Assembly (NCBI GenBank): GCA_028583415.1
Contig: CM053270.1
Span: 3,808,501-3,872,500 of the forward strand
Length of the DNA stretch: 64,000 bases
DNA from: Protea cynaroides
Lineage: Eukaryota; Streptophyta; Magnoliopsida; Proteales; Proteaceae
Direction: 5' to 3'
Numbering within the stretch: the stretch's first letter is position 1; the number at the start of each line of letters is the position of its first letter. The notes beneath the pieces were generated by a model. That model worked only from the letters and a program-made list of their open reading frames with translations. It made no database searches and was not told the DNA's origin. Position numbers and translations under genes: made by a program. Shown in pieces: positions 47,440 through 58,124 of the stretch.

Positions 47440-48594
47440 AGGTGGGAATTCTATTTCCGCATTACATCTTCTTATTTCCATGCATTCTTCTCCACGTCTT
47501 GTCTTCGCCAGGTTACCTTTATATAATAATTATCCCAGTTTTTTGAGATGTTTGTACCTTCCAACTAGTGAACTAGGCTGGTACCACTTCAATAGTTAAA
47601 TCTTCTATCTAATCCAGTGGATCAGTGGTCAATACCTTTGATATGGATCTCCAATGTACTTCTTTAATAGAGACACGTGAAATACGTCATGCACACTAGA
47701 CATGGACAGCGGTAACACTAGTTGATATACAACTTTTTTACATCTCTCCAAATTTTATGAGGTCCAAAACATATATCGGATACAACTTTCCCTTCTCGTT
47801 GAATTGTTTTTAATCCATGCATAAGTGATATCCTCAAGAACACTTTGTCACTTATGACGAACTCGAGGTCTTGGTGTCTCTTCTGACAACTTGAGCTATC
47901 CTGGACCTTTTCTTTGATCTTGTCTGCCACTCGATAGGTTTCTTCAATAGGCTCAGGTCTTAAAACTCTTCATTCATCAACTTCATTCCAAAACAAAAGA
48001 ATTTGACATTTCTACCGTACCATGCTTTGTAGGTGACATCTATATAGTAGCTTGGTAGCAAATTCAATCCACATATAGCTTAGTTAGCCGCTCCAAAGCA
48101 TATCGAGGTCGTATAGCAATGGAATGAGCTATCTTCATAAGGCGATCAACAATCACCCAAACCATGTCAACCGATCTGGGAGTCAGTGGCAAATCATTGA
48201 CATAGTTCATTGTACTGCAGTTCCACTTCTAGACTGGCTCCGATAGTGGTTATGGTAAGCCACGTAGGTCTTTGTCTTTCAGCCTTTACTTACTGATAAT
48301 TCAGACACTGAAACATGCATCTAGCCACAACTACTTCCATTCCCTTCTACCAAAATAATCTCTTCATGTTTTGGTATGTATTATACTTTTAGAATGTATC
48401 CAATACGGAATAGAATGGGCTTTTAACATTATCTTATATCTTATGATTATAATTTTTTACTTCAGGTATACATAATCATCCTCTGTATCATAGGACCTTT
48501 TTCGCATCCGTAGTAAGTCAGGGTTTGGTTTTCCTTTTTCTAAATCTGCTTACATCATTCTTATATACAGATCTAACAAAATTGCTACTTTTAC
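47440..48594 (-). pseudogene. pol (IN): Integrase remnant of element B
   Basis: Recognised by alignment with 32155-33500. A GPY/F-side piece DLEFVISDKVFLRISLMHGL (frame 47930-47718), then near 48056 a deletion of roughly 290 bp removes core sequence up to the stretch that begins MDFVTGLP in element A; the zinc-finger side is decayed. No full catalytic core remains. Confidence 0.8.
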
Positions 48595-48789
48595 TTCATC
48601 CATCAATTCAGAGATGATCTTTAATGATCTTTAATGCCACAAGCGCAGCCGACGAACTATTGCTCCATAAGTTCATCCATAAATTCTCGCTCAATTGGAT
48701 CATCACGAGTTTCTATTATATGTTACTCTCCTTCCAAATCTGAGTCTATTGCTGCGGAACATAAGGCAGCATTTATACTGGGTCCTTCC
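48595..48789 (-). pseudogene. RNase H-integrase linker piece joined to protease
   Basis: Matches 41935-42110 of element D, which lies between RNase H and integrase, and is joined directly to protease sequence at about 48790. Hence RT and RNase H were lost in one deletion. GATCTTTAAT is repeated at the left edge. Confidence 0.7.
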
Positions 48790-49018
48790 TTGGACTTCAT
48801 AATTCCCATCGACGATCGTACAAGCAGTTTGTAGTCTAAAGATTTGAGGGGTAGATTTAGCTTCTTTCCAAATGACACAGATATAAAAGAATGAGTAGCT
48901 CCAGAATCAAAAAGCACTCTGGCAGGAATGCCATTAATAGGTACGATACTTGTGATTTATTTTAATTTAGTCTACATGTTCATACAATGTAACATAAAAT
49001 GAAAGGTTCGGATCATAC
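48790..49018 (-). pseudogene. pol (PR): Protease start of element B, with 69-bp insertion
   Basis: Minus-strand frame with VLFDSGATHSFIS-type active site intact (MLFDSGATHSFISVSFGKKL) and YKLLVRSSMG, then cut by the pol deletion. 48950-49018 is a 69-bp insertion absent from element A; it brings a stop between gag and protease. Its left edge repeats the local CACAGGTAT-like sequence. Confidence 0.8.
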
Positions 49019-50285
49019 CTGTGACCACATCAGGCGATGCGACAGCATCCTCGGATGAAATAGCGTAAACTATCCCTTTCTGTAGTTGTTTTCTGGGCTT
49101 AGTACACTCTCTTGAGACATGCCCTACTTGATTGCAGTTAAAACATCTTATTCCTTCACCATTTTGCTTTGGTTGCGGTGGGGCTGCTGAAGTGGTCTTG
49201 GCTGCAGCATTGAAGCCTTGAGTACGGAAGGGTTTGAATACCTTGGTGTTCCCTCCGTTGTAAGAATTTCCATTTGGCCTTTTGATTCCCCTATTTTGAG
49301 CAAAGTAGCTCTCTTTCTGGCTAGACTCTATCACTCGAGCAATTTGTACAGCTTCATTGTAGATTTTCTTCTCAAGTCCTAGAACATGTTCACGTATGCT
49401 TCCCCTAAGTCCCATGACGAACCTTCGGGTCTTCGTATCTTCCGCTTGCATACTGACTGGTGCAAAGAAGAACAACTCCTCATAACGCTGTTGATATGCA
49501 TCGACAGTCATTTGTCCCTGATACAAACTCAAGAACTCCTTCTCCATAGAATCTCTGAAACTCCTAGGAAAATACTTCTCAAAGAATGCCTCCTTATATA
49601 TATCCCAAGTCAATTGGGTGTGCTTTGTCAACAGATACGTTCGTGTGGACTTCCACCAGTGGTGTGCATCGCCTTTCAGCATGAACGTTGCACACGACAC
49701 TTCCTCCTCTTCGTTTACTATCATCATCGTGAAATTTCTCTCCATCTCATCAATCCAGTGTGCTGGCCACAACGGATCCGCTGGCTTACCACTATACTCC
49801 TTGGGCTTCATCTTCAGAAAACACTCCACCAGTCTGGAGTGGTCTAGTTGATGAGGAATATAAGCCCCATACATAGGTGGTTGGTATTGATATCCACCTG
49901 GAGCTACTTCAGGGTTTTGTACTTGAGCCTGCAAGATGGGAGTCTGAGGTGCGTGGGGTACTGTGTTACTTCCCCCTGGTACTATGCTTGCCTGTCCTGC
50001 TGGCATCGGTGTCGTCTGTGCAGCTGGAAAAGCCATGCCTATGACAGCTTGCATAGTAGCTTGTACCTGTTGTATTTGCTGCAGCTGTTGTGCCAAATTC
50101 ATTACGGCTGTAACCAGGTCTATAGGTGGAGCTGGCAGATTTGTAGGATTTGTCTGCCCATTAACTATGGATGGTGCCGTGTTCAGATTCTCCTATGTTT
50201 CAGGATGTATATGGCTGTCTTCCTCCACAGGTGGTGGTGGTGGAATAGAGTTACGACTTTGTCTGGTCACTCTACGTCCAGCCAT
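49019..50285 (-). pseudogene. gag: gag of element B, nearly intact
   Basis: Particle protein of the element. Start MAGRRVTRQSRNS at 50285; one TAG at codon 31 (50193-50195), where element A has a Gln codon; then open to the protease. Regions in order: Pro/Gln-rich head (LAQQLQQIQQVQ), gag core (WPAHWIDEMERNF, GDAHHWWKSTRTYLLTKH, FFEKYFPRSFRDSMEKEFL, MTVDAYQQRYEELFFFAP), Asn-rich linker, and a CCHC zinc knuckle CFNCNQVGHVSREC. A later in-frame ATG at 50102 could start a shorter product. Confidence 0.9.
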
Positions 50286-50799
50286 TATCTGTTCTGGTGG
50301 TGGTAATGCCTGAAAGTCATAGTATACATGAGGCAATCATCATATACTTCATTCTCATATTTAAATCCACTAGTTAATGATATTTTCAAATTTTTTCAGA
50401 TCATTCTGTCAAAATACTGTATTTTCCATCGTAGGGTCGATGGTAGGGTCGATGGATGTCTGATCCTAGGGTATGCAACCCTGAGAATCATTGTTACTTA
50501 CCGAGAGCCTAGGGTCGATGGTAGGGTCGATGGGTGTCCGACCCTAGGATCGACCCCTAGTTTATGTCAGATGACCAAGAGGCTAGGGTCGATGAGGGGG
50601 TCGGAGGTAGGGTCGAATGTTTTGGTCGAAATATCCGATCCTAGGACTGAATTCAGGTTTTTAATCCCAATTTTTGGAAGCATTTCTCATTCCTTCTCCT
50701 CCTTTCCGACTCGGCTCGTTCCTCTGAGTTGCTACAGTGACAACTCCGACCCATTGGTGATTTTTGCTTCTCCTTTCGACGTCTACTTCTTCTCTACAG

Positions 50800-51241
50800 G
50801 TATGTTCTCTATGGTTTCATGTTTTTAGGGTTTCTTAACTAGGTTTTTGCTCGTTTATATCGTTTTCTTCAAATTAAACTTTTTCCAACCTTAAAAATTC
50901 AATTTTTATTAGGGGCTTTTGTTGTTGGTGACTCAATAGATGAAAGCCCTCAAAAATATTTGAGTTTCATCGGTTGGTTATCGAGAAACTTGAAATTTCC
51001 CCTTTTTGCCTTAATTTGTCAAGATTTTTGAATTTCTTAAAATTTCTTCAAATTCAATCTTCTTAGATAAAATTTTCAACTATATGAGTCTTACAGGATA
51101 GTTTAGAATCTATATAAGTCCTCCTGCCCATGGGTATGGGTGAAAAGTGAGGCTTTTGACCAATTTATGTCGTTATAATGTCAAAAATTTTGGGTTTTTC
51201 ATCTTTACTAAGCCATTATCTATTTTTCTTTATTTTTGTAG
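50800..51241 (+). other. Intron before the antisense ATG (element B)
   Basis: Donor CTCTACAG/GTATGTTCTC and acceptor TTATTTTTGTAG, five bases before ATG. It is 442 bp, against 443 in element A. The exon before it includes a cluster of GGGTCGATG/CGACCC motifs (50432-50650). Confidence 0.78.
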
Positions 51242-51246
51242 ATAAC

Positions 51247-52502
51247 ATGGCTCGTACCATAGTACCTAGGGTTCACGACCCAATTTGTTTCCGTTCTAAT
51301 GAGACTGAGGCGCAGTATGCCTGCTATGCTCGTAAGAAGGTAGAGGGAGGTCGTCGTGTGGACTTAGCTAACCTGGCCTTGTTTGATGTAGAGAGAGCTT
51401 TTGGTGACATGGGCTGGCTTCCCATGATCACCTACGATGCCTGTACCCATCCAGATTTGGTGAGACAGTTTTATTGTAATCTCCAGGTGGTGAGAGATTA
51501 CAATGATACTGAGAGGGGTAGAGAGCTCAGGATCACGAGCTACGTCAAGGGAGTCGAGGTTTCCTTTGATTATCGACAGTTAGCGGACCTCTTGGGCATT
51601 TCGTACGACGGTCCCTTGGTGTTTTGTACTCCCGAAGAGCCCCAGTTCTTTTCCTTGAAGATGAGGGCTGAGATTGACCGTCAGCTTATCAGAGAGGATC
51701 ACTGGGAGATGAAAGCGATCTACCTACATCCAGAGCCTCGAGTGTACTATAAGATCATTCAGCACAACCTGATACCTCAGAGTGGGCACTATGAGAGGAT
51801 CTCCCGGTTGACCCAGTTCTTACTCTACTGTATCTGCACTAGGCAGCCAATCTACCTCCCTTATATTATTATGCGGACGATGATCAGTGCCACACTGCCC
51901 GGTCAGGTTGGCAACCTGCCTTATGGACGCATGATCACTACACTGCTTACCCGTCTGGGTATTGATTTGGTGGATGAGAGGATTCAGGAGAAATCCTTCT
52001 CATCACCTCTGGATTGGGAGGCCATCTGTAAGATGGGCATGCGGGATGCTCAGGTCAGCGATGATGAGAGGAAGCTCTGGTGCGTCCTCGTACTCGGGTG
52101 GAGATGGCTGACGATGAGGCAGCAGCAGCAGCCACTGGAGCAGGGGTTCATGGGGGTGATGCTGGGGATGATGATCGTTTGTACATGGATGTGGACTCCA
52201 TACCTCCTCCATCACCTACACATACTACGGGAGCTGGTCCTTCACATGTAGCTGGTCCTTCACACCCACCTTCTGATGACATGATGGGGATACTACGTGA
52301 GATTAGAGAGGATCAACGCATGTCTGATCTGAGGGTGGGAGAGCTTCTAGATGCTCAGCGCATGACTGATCGGCGGGTGGCTGATCTCACAGCTAGTCTT
52401 CAGATGACCCAGACTCAAATAGCCTGGTTGACTAGGGTGTATGCTGAGGACTATGACAGAGATCACGAGGCACTGCCTCCACCATCACCTCCAGCTTCCT
52501 AA
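51247..52502 (+). CDS. Antisense gene of element B, best kept copy (one frameshift)
   Basis: About 418 codons on the strand opposite to gag-pol, between PBS and gag. The start at 51247 is chosen because all three copies share M(A/V)RT..PRVHDP directly after the intron. The first 275 or so codons are open (FGDMGWLPMI, ADLLGISYDGPLVF, YYKIIQHNLIPQSGHYERI). A 1-base loss near 52075 shifts the frame; the second part (52080-52502) has an acidic run (DAGDDDRLYMDVDSIPPPSP), a repeated heptad-like ELLDAQRMTDRRVADLTASL and the end PPPSPPAS. No catalytic motif is evident. I recall similar proteins named putative plant transposon protein. No gag, RT or transposase similarity is visible. Confidence 0.85.
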
Positions 52503-52771
52503 TGTATTTTCTTTTATTTTTCTATTGTACTACAGAGTAACTGTCCGGATTGTGGACTGTACTCTGCTTTAGATATGTATACATACGTTTGTTCTTCTTT
52601 CGAGTGTATATGAATTTGTTTCTCATTTAATAGATGCATTATTCTCTTTCAATTTTTGTCTCAAACAACACAGGTGCTTATAATGTGTTATTATTACAAC
52701 TTTTAAATTTTATCCTATCTCAGTTCACAACTTTTGTGGTAGTATTCTGATTTAAGAGACAGGGCCTGAGA

Positions 52772-52783
52772 GCTCTAATACCA
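52772..52783 (-). other. Primer-binding site of element B
   Basis: Minus-strand TGGTATTAGAGC; one change from TGGTATCAGAGC (C to T). Confidence 0.88.
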
Positions 52784-52786
52784 AGT

Positions 52787-55114
52787 TGTCACACCCCAAT
52801 TCTGTACCTTTCAGAATGGTGTGATGAATCGATAATAACACCAATGGTTCAACCAGGATCTCTAATAGGCTGTGTCCTTTAATTTAAACCATACACATCC
52901 ACAACCATAATTAGAATAAATACACAATAGCGAAAGTCTTAATATTAAATGAACTGAGAATCTAACTGTGATAATCATAAATAAAATATCAAATTATGTT
53001 GTATCAACCGAGACATGAATAAATAAAATATCAAATTACATTTCCTTAATAGTTCAAATAGAAATCTAATCAAAAATGCATTAGTTGCACTCGCATGAGA
53101 AGTCATGCATCTCCACTATATCTTCAGCCTCCATTGCAGCCATGTGCCCGTATACAGAAGCATTCATATATTCTTCTACAGTGGTACCTGCATCATTAAC
53201 TAAAAATATTCAAATTTGAAAAGGGTAAGCACACATCATGGCTCAGTGAGCAAACAAAACAATACAACAAACATATGCATGCATTCAATTCATATCTGTG
53301 GTCTGGTATATAAGTTTGCAACGTGCTATAGAAAGGTTCGGTGGCCGCCTCACCACTATACACGAGTGTGTGAAGCTGCCCAAAGATAAAGTTTATTGTC
53401 GTCCCACATGCACCCACCATGGAATAGAGATAGAGCTAAAGTGCTTAGGACCACACCGCATCACACTCCCCCTGATACTCTACCCATACCAACACGTAAG
53501 CCCCTGCTAGCGAGGGCTTGCAAACTGGGCTTGCAACTAACCAATCCTAATGTCAAACAGTGTACCCAAGGCCTCACCCCAGCATCCCCCAATACGTCCA
53601 TAGAAATAGAGCTAAGGCCCCCCGACAGAATCGAAGACTACACTTTTGGAGACCACCTCCCCTGATACCCTACGACGTAATAGTTCTGCTAAGGTAATGG
53701 CGATACGACAATGTCAGTGGACAAGACTTGAGTAGAGATAGAGCTAGAATCTGGTGACCAGGACACACCACAATATCACGTCCTCCCCCTAATGCTCCAC
53801 TCGCATCAAGTACACTAACCACACACATACATTCACATGCCTATTCCTAGCATCATCATCATCATCATGTTATAAATAAATAGAATTAAATATGCATGAA
53901 CATTAATAGCAGGAATATTAGATGACATGTTGAATGCACATTACAAGCATACGCGCATAGAATCAGTCATGGCATTAGACTCAAGAAATAAAAATAGTTT
54001 ATTATTAGCCAATTAGTTTAGGTCTTGTTCCCTCACCTTTGCTTGAGTGTAAATCCTCTTTCAAGCTCTAAGAATCACCTTTATATCAATAGAAAAACCT
54101 AACAAGTCGATAAATTTTAATTAGAATTCATTCCGACAATTTTAGGCTTACTGTTAAGCTAGGGTCGCAGGACGGGTCGCAGGTAGGGTAGTAGTTTTCT
54201 GCGACCCCAGGGTATAGGGTCGATGCTAGGGTCGAATGTTCCATCGACCCTAGGTGTGACCGCAGCTTCCCTGGACTTCCCAAAAGCTAGGGGTCGATCC
54301 TGTGGTCTGTTAGGATCGATTCCCAATTGACCCTACGTGTGACCGCACATGGTTTGAGTCAAACTTTTCATTCTACAGTTTAATCTTTCAAGTTTGGGTC
54401 CTTTGGCTTACTTCCACAGTCCATTCTATGCTTGTTTTATGGCTTAAAACTCCAGGTTACTTCCTTACTTTGTCTACCATGATTTCCTCCATGGATTTCA
54501 TTAAAATCTTCCCATGAATGGATGATTTGGGTTTCTCCTAGAACATATCCTCTTCATGAACTATTCTAAGGTCTTAAAGAATTCATGGAAAACATATTCA
54601 TACCTTAGGTTTGCTGAGATTCAGAGGTTTCTCTGAATTCCTTCTCTTTAGTCTTCTTCTCCAATTCTCCTTTTCTCCTTCTCTTCTCTTTCAATTAGGG
54701 TTTCAAAAGGAGTGAAAGGGGCTGAGGGACATCCTATTTATAGAGAAAAACCTCCCAAAATAAGTCCCATTGAGATTAGGAAAGAATCCCCTTGAAATTT
54801 GGAAAGTTTCCTATTTACGGTTTTTGTCAGTGATCCTATGGTCGATAAGCGGGTCGGAGATCCCATCGACCCTAGGGTCTCAGTTGTCCAACCCTAGGTC
54901 TAAAAAATAGGGGTCTGACTTCCTAATGAGGTGGGGTCGTCCCTACCTGTGTAGCTATGCGACCCTACCCTCATTTTGACTGTTTTTGAGTTAAATTTCA
55001 TATTGGGTCTTGGGTTTCTTCACGCCTTGGTCCACTTGGCTCGGCCATGATATGTATACTGGTCATGACACGAAATGTAAGGTTAGAACGGGTTCGTGGC
55101 ATGCAGGTCTTACA
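52787..55114 (-). mobile_element. 5' LTR of element B (2328 bp)
   Basis: Very similar by eye to 45014-47336. TATA box at 54735-54742. Clusters at 54155-54350 and 54835-54970 with the same AGGGTCG vocabulary. Confidence 0.93.
54735..54742 (-). promoter_or_regulatory. TATA box of element B 5' LTR
   Basis: Minus-strand CTATAAATAGGATGTCCC, conserved among Tekay LTRs in this window. Confidence 0.68.
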
Positions 55115-55345
55115 CCTATTCTGGTGAAATTAGCAACGAAAGGCTATAATTCATCAGTGGGGTATTCACTTGTTAGCAAGGCAGCTACTGAGTTGGATAT
55201 ACATCTTGATGATCTAGGAATTCAGGATGCAGTCCAAACAGTGTCATGCTAGCAAACTTCCTTCATAAATGCAAAGGGTATAAAGAAGGAGGAGGGGCGA
55301 AAAGGTGGTAGAAGACATAAAAGTTGTTTATGTCAATACACCTCT
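55115..55345 (+). pseudogene. FAR1/FHY3-like gene, C-terminal piece
   Basis: Continues the gene after element B. The duplicated CCTAT is followed by VKLATKGYNSSVGYSLVSKA, then ELDIHLDDLGIQDAVQTVSC. An in-frame TAG at 55250 is followed in the same frame by FINAKGIKKEEGRKGGRRHK, which resembles the basic tail of FAR1-related proteins. Together with 43993-45013 it shows that one gene was split. Confidence 0.8.
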
Positions 55346-57557
55346 ACTTCTTACAGTTTGCTTTATTGGTTTACTTTATACCTCCATATCGCTTAGTTGA
55401 GAAATGTTGTCTTTGGTTCACCCTTCTCAGATTTTGGATTGGGTGCTGGACATAATGAAGCACTGTTTAAGAGGGCCCAATTGAAAGCTCTTGTTTCAAT
55501 CCATGGTCAAGAGGTAGGATTGATTAGACTTAGAATTGCAGGCCATATTCTAAACCTATTTCATGGTAATATTTTACATATATATCATTTTAGCTTTTGT
55601 TTTGCATTACAGTACTACAAAGTTTGTGTATCTCATTCATGTGCTTATAATGTGGATCAGAAATTTACGGTTGTTAATCTAGAAGATATTATGCTTCTAT
55701 GTGATTAATTTGTTTTATGGAGTTAGCAATCAATAATGGAATTTTATTCCCCTGTACAAGATTTTTTTATCACTTGAATTCTTTGTTCCTTGTAAAAGGA
55801 AGTGAGTAGAAAGGGAAAGAGTGTCAATGCCAACCTCAATCCTAATCAATGTCTCAACATTGTTCAATGCTTAGGTTTGGATTCCTTAGTTCATGTATGG
55901 AACTATGACTTAATTCATTTTGTTTTTGCTCTATGATGCTCTCTGGTTGGATGAGTTCATTCAAGTTCATACTACAATGTAACATAGTTTTATTATTTAA
56001 ACTCTTTTATGCATGCTACATACTTTTTGATATCTTTTACTTAGAGACTTTACAAATTAATTTGTAGATCATCCAATGTTTCCTTTCTTGGCCGAATCAT
56101 TCAGGTAATGCTGTTTTATACTCTGATTACAGGTGCTCTATGATAAAACATTCCTTCCCTTGGTTTCAAGCATTTATTCATAAGGACCGTCAGAGGGTGT
56201 CATGTCTGGATTTCAAAAGGATATCAATATTTCCCATTGTAAAAGTGATGACAGTGAGGAGGAGCTAAAATCTTTAAGATCCTTGAGACAGCTGCTGAAC
56301 CCAAAGTTCTAATGGCAGAAATGAGATAGTGCAATAGTGATTTTCTTTATGCCAATCTTTCTGTCAATGGATGGCCATGCCAAATGTAGGGATTAAGATT
56401 GGTTTTGCTCCTTTTGGAGCCTGGTTCAGGGTTGACTGCAAGCTTGCTTTGTAAATATTCTTTTGATGACTCATTATTTTCCTTTAATTAAAATCCAGAT
56501 TTCATTCTCTTTCATTTGAGATGGATCTCCCTGAAAAGATTGTGCTCTTATTCAGTAGACTGGGACTACCTAATGTCCCTTTATTCCATTTACTATTGTG
56601 TAACTTGTTTCTTTTTTTTATTTTTCTCAATGCATGGGAACTGGATTGTCCCTTCTAGCTAGAATACTGAATCTACTTTTCTTATTCTATGACTCTGATA
56701 TGCGAAAAAGCATATCTTTAGTTTATCTTCAAAGTAAAGGTGGTACATGACATATTTGAAGAGTCATAAATACAACCAACCGAGAAAAAAAAACTGGATT
56801 TACAAATGTAACACGGCCTCAAAATGGTCATTATTGACCAAAGGCAATAAAACAACATTCTAACCTCTACCATACATGACCAAACTTAGGGATATACTCA
56901 TATACAAGATGACTAGCATTATTCCTACTAGAACAACTTAAGACTAGATATAAAGCACATCCCCCTTATTTTGGAAAATATAATATTTTTTTGTTGTTTG
57001 GTTTGACAAGTAATTACACCAACATTGTCTACTACATCACACTGCTATTCCAAATCAAGTTTATCCATAGCATCAACAAGTTCATCCAACATTTTAGTAG
57101 CATTTCTATAACTACTAACTACTCCGCTTAGATACCCTTTCAAATAAATTGAGGAACGGGACGCAGTCATCATATTTGTCATTGGACCTTGTGAGCATTG
57201 ACCTGTTTCTTGGTTAGAAACAATTTCTGTTGCATGTTCTATCCATTCTAACATTCCACAACCACGATTGTCCAACTGTAAGACAATTAAAATCCAATGT
57301 AAATAACATTTTATATTACAATAATTTGCAATAAAAAAGGATGTTATAAAAAAGCTAAGTTTGAGTTTGTAGTTATATCCCTGTTGATTGTGGGCAATAC
57401 CAGAATAACCTTGGCCTATTTAACCTTACATTGTCCTCCACATTTATATAATTTAAAATGGTCGACCCATATAAAAAATGAAGGACATCTCTGAGGGCAT
57501 TTGTAGTACTTTTTCCCTCATTCTTTCCTTTCGTGGTTGTTAGTATCTGACAAGAAG
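55346..57557. other. Host-like DNA without a confident gene
   Basis: Not similar to the repeats around it. It may be 3' untranslated or intron DNA of the FAR1-like gene. A 103-residue frame at 55397-55708 has no domain I recognise. Confidence 0.5.
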
Positions 57558-57570
57558 TGTTACATCCCAT
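57045..57570 (-). other. Two small minus-strand frames, possibly spliced
   Basis: Frame 57275-57045 (MDNRGCGMLEWIEHATEIVS ... ELVDAMDKLDLE) follows an acceptor-like TTGTCTTACAG; frame 57570-57373 lies upstream and overlaps the LTR start at 57558 by a few bases. Composition is normal rather than low-complexity, so an exon remnant is possible. I do not recognise the protein. Confidence 0.25.
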
Positions 57571-58124
57571 TTTGGGGAATCGAACATGATATCCGGGTCA
57601 ATCCTTGTGGCAACCTAAATCTTCTAGTGATCAACAACCAAAATGATCTACCAGCAAACCCCACAGTCTACACAAAACAATATCCATAATAATCAGTAAT
57701 AATTAATAATCATTGCAGTAGAATAATAAGAGTTATAGTGGAATTATAATAAAGAACAGATACTTTTAATGTTACCATTACATATAAGTCTGTTATATCT
57801 TACATACCGTTTCACAAGTAATATTCATGTTACATATACCCCGTACTAAATAACTAAAGTAAATCTGAATAAAATATTGTAAATATACCAAATCGTATCT
57901 ATTTATGGACATCAAATCATGGAAGTGTGGCGCTGACTCAGGTCCCATAAACACAATCTTTATAGGTACAGCCCTCGACATGACCCCTCAATGGCCCTCC
58001 ACCACCTCTACATCAATAAGATCCATATCAACCATCACAAAAGAGGTACCTGCAACTAAAGCTAAAAAGATTTTGATATCAATAGGTGAGCTCACATCCC
58101 AGCTCAGCGAGAAGTTAGGTATCC
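57558..58124 (-). mobile_element. Diverged LTR, first part (different gypsy subfamily)
   Basis: Starts TGTTACATCCCATTTTGGGG, the counterpart of TGTCACACCCC. The order of blocks follows the Tekay LTRs (AGGTACCTGCAACTAAA, GTGAGCTCACATCCCAGCTC) but the sequence is otherwise different. Interrupted at 58125 by a solo LTR. Confidence 0.65.

Larger units (their letters stand above)
45014..55114 (-). mobile_element. Element B: Tekay-type retrotransposon with deleted pol, 10.1 kb
   Basis: Flanked by CCTAT (45009-45013, 55115-55119), inside the FAR1-like gene. Minus-strand order: LTR, PBS, antisense gene (plus strand), gag, protease start, RH-integrase linker, integrase remnant, PPT, LTR. RT and RNase H are missing and the integrase core is internally deleted, so it needs another element's pol to move. 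The best kept reading frames are gag and the antisense gene. Confidence 0.95.

Noticed and set aside
49386..50313. Plus-strand frames of 116-153 residues over gag of element B, and similar ones at 36235-36763
   Set aside because: Shadows of gag; Cys/Ser/Leu-rich and not conserved as proteins.
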